A DNA stretch of 64,000 nucleotides from AP-15 sp963812675. Its GTDB lineage: Bacteria; Pseudomonadota; Alphaproteobacteria; ATCC43930; CGMCC-115725. Below the pieces are notes generated by a model. It saw only the letters and a program-made list of their open reading frames with translations, had not been told where the DNA came from and made no database searches. Shown one piece after another: positions 63,972 to 64,000 of the stretch (positions are counted from its first letter, which is position 1; each line of letters begins with the position of its first letter). The translations under genes were made by a program, and so were the position numbers. The stretch is taken from positions 93,833 to 157,832 of the forward strand of contig CAWEWR010000020.1 of assembly GCA_963812675.1 (NCBI GenBank), written 5' to 3'.

Positions 63972-64000
63972 ATGAATCAAGGAGAGCGGCAGGTTCCCCC
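63972..64000 (+). CDS. Start of an unknown plus-strand gene (cut by window edge)
   Basis: GGAG lies 5 bases before an ATG opening MNQGERQVP and staying open to the edge. With a FixK-type box 39 bp upstream it is a plausible gene start, but nine codons allow no family call. Confidence 0.4.

Overview
The window looks like chromosomal DNA of a GC-rich alphaproteobacterium, most likely Hyphomicrobiales near Bradyrhizobium/Rhodopseudomonas. This rests on two Shemin-pathway 5-aminolevulinate synthases (alphaproteobacterial HemA), a FixL/FixJ/FixK cascade with rhizobial-type binding sites, an MHYT sensor kinase, a P1B-type ATPase with a hemerythrin tail, and codon use rich in G/C third positions. 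No rRNA, complete tRNA, CRISPR array or replication origin was seen.

Region 1 (1-30 kb) is an oxidative/acid/metal stress and heme block. It holds a partial Kup K+ transporter, MntH, an HMA-like protein, a bicupin oxalate-decarboxylase-like enzyme, PoxB-like pyruvate oxidase, an aldo/keto reductase with a cupin, and two clusters that each pair a long secreted diheme cytochrome-c-peroxidase-like protein with its own hemA. The second cluster also has katA, dps and an HD hydrolase in one run. Eight promoters here share an unlisted DNA signature: three TTTAC-like pentamers spaced exactly 10 bp apart, usually 60-92 bp before the start codon. This suggests one regulator that binds head-to-tail, such as a winged-helix protein; one is encoded at 13453-16404.

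Region 2 (28-41 kb) is patchy. It holds an epoxide-hydrolase-like enzyme, a RadC with an in-frame palindromic insertion, a frameshifted adenylate cyclase, DUF3124 and MetX-like genes, then a mobile-element scar (IS256 and HNH fragments, sulfatase remnant, 5'-truncated exoD). A P1B-5-type ATPase with hemerythrin tail, a small cytochrome c and an internally deleted aldo/keto reductase follow.

Region 3 (41-64 kb) is a low-oxygen block. FixL carries two FixL-type heme PAS domains, FixJ follows, a FixK-type regulator has a FixJ-like site upstream, and TTGAY-N4-RTCAA-type boxes lie about 40-66 bp before uspA, CBS/BON proteins, an ADP-forming acyl-CoA synthetase-GNAT fusion, a lone receiver, an mgtA/cytochrome operon, and a HlyD-RbbA-YhhJ-like ABC exporter operon.

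At least eight single-base frameshifts break otherwise recognisable genes (secreted protein 836, cytochrome c 28031, cyclase 31136, DUF6544 44944, CBS 57038, ABC-2 permease 57987), while core enzymes are intact. This may reflect real decay or assembly indels; raw reads would decide.
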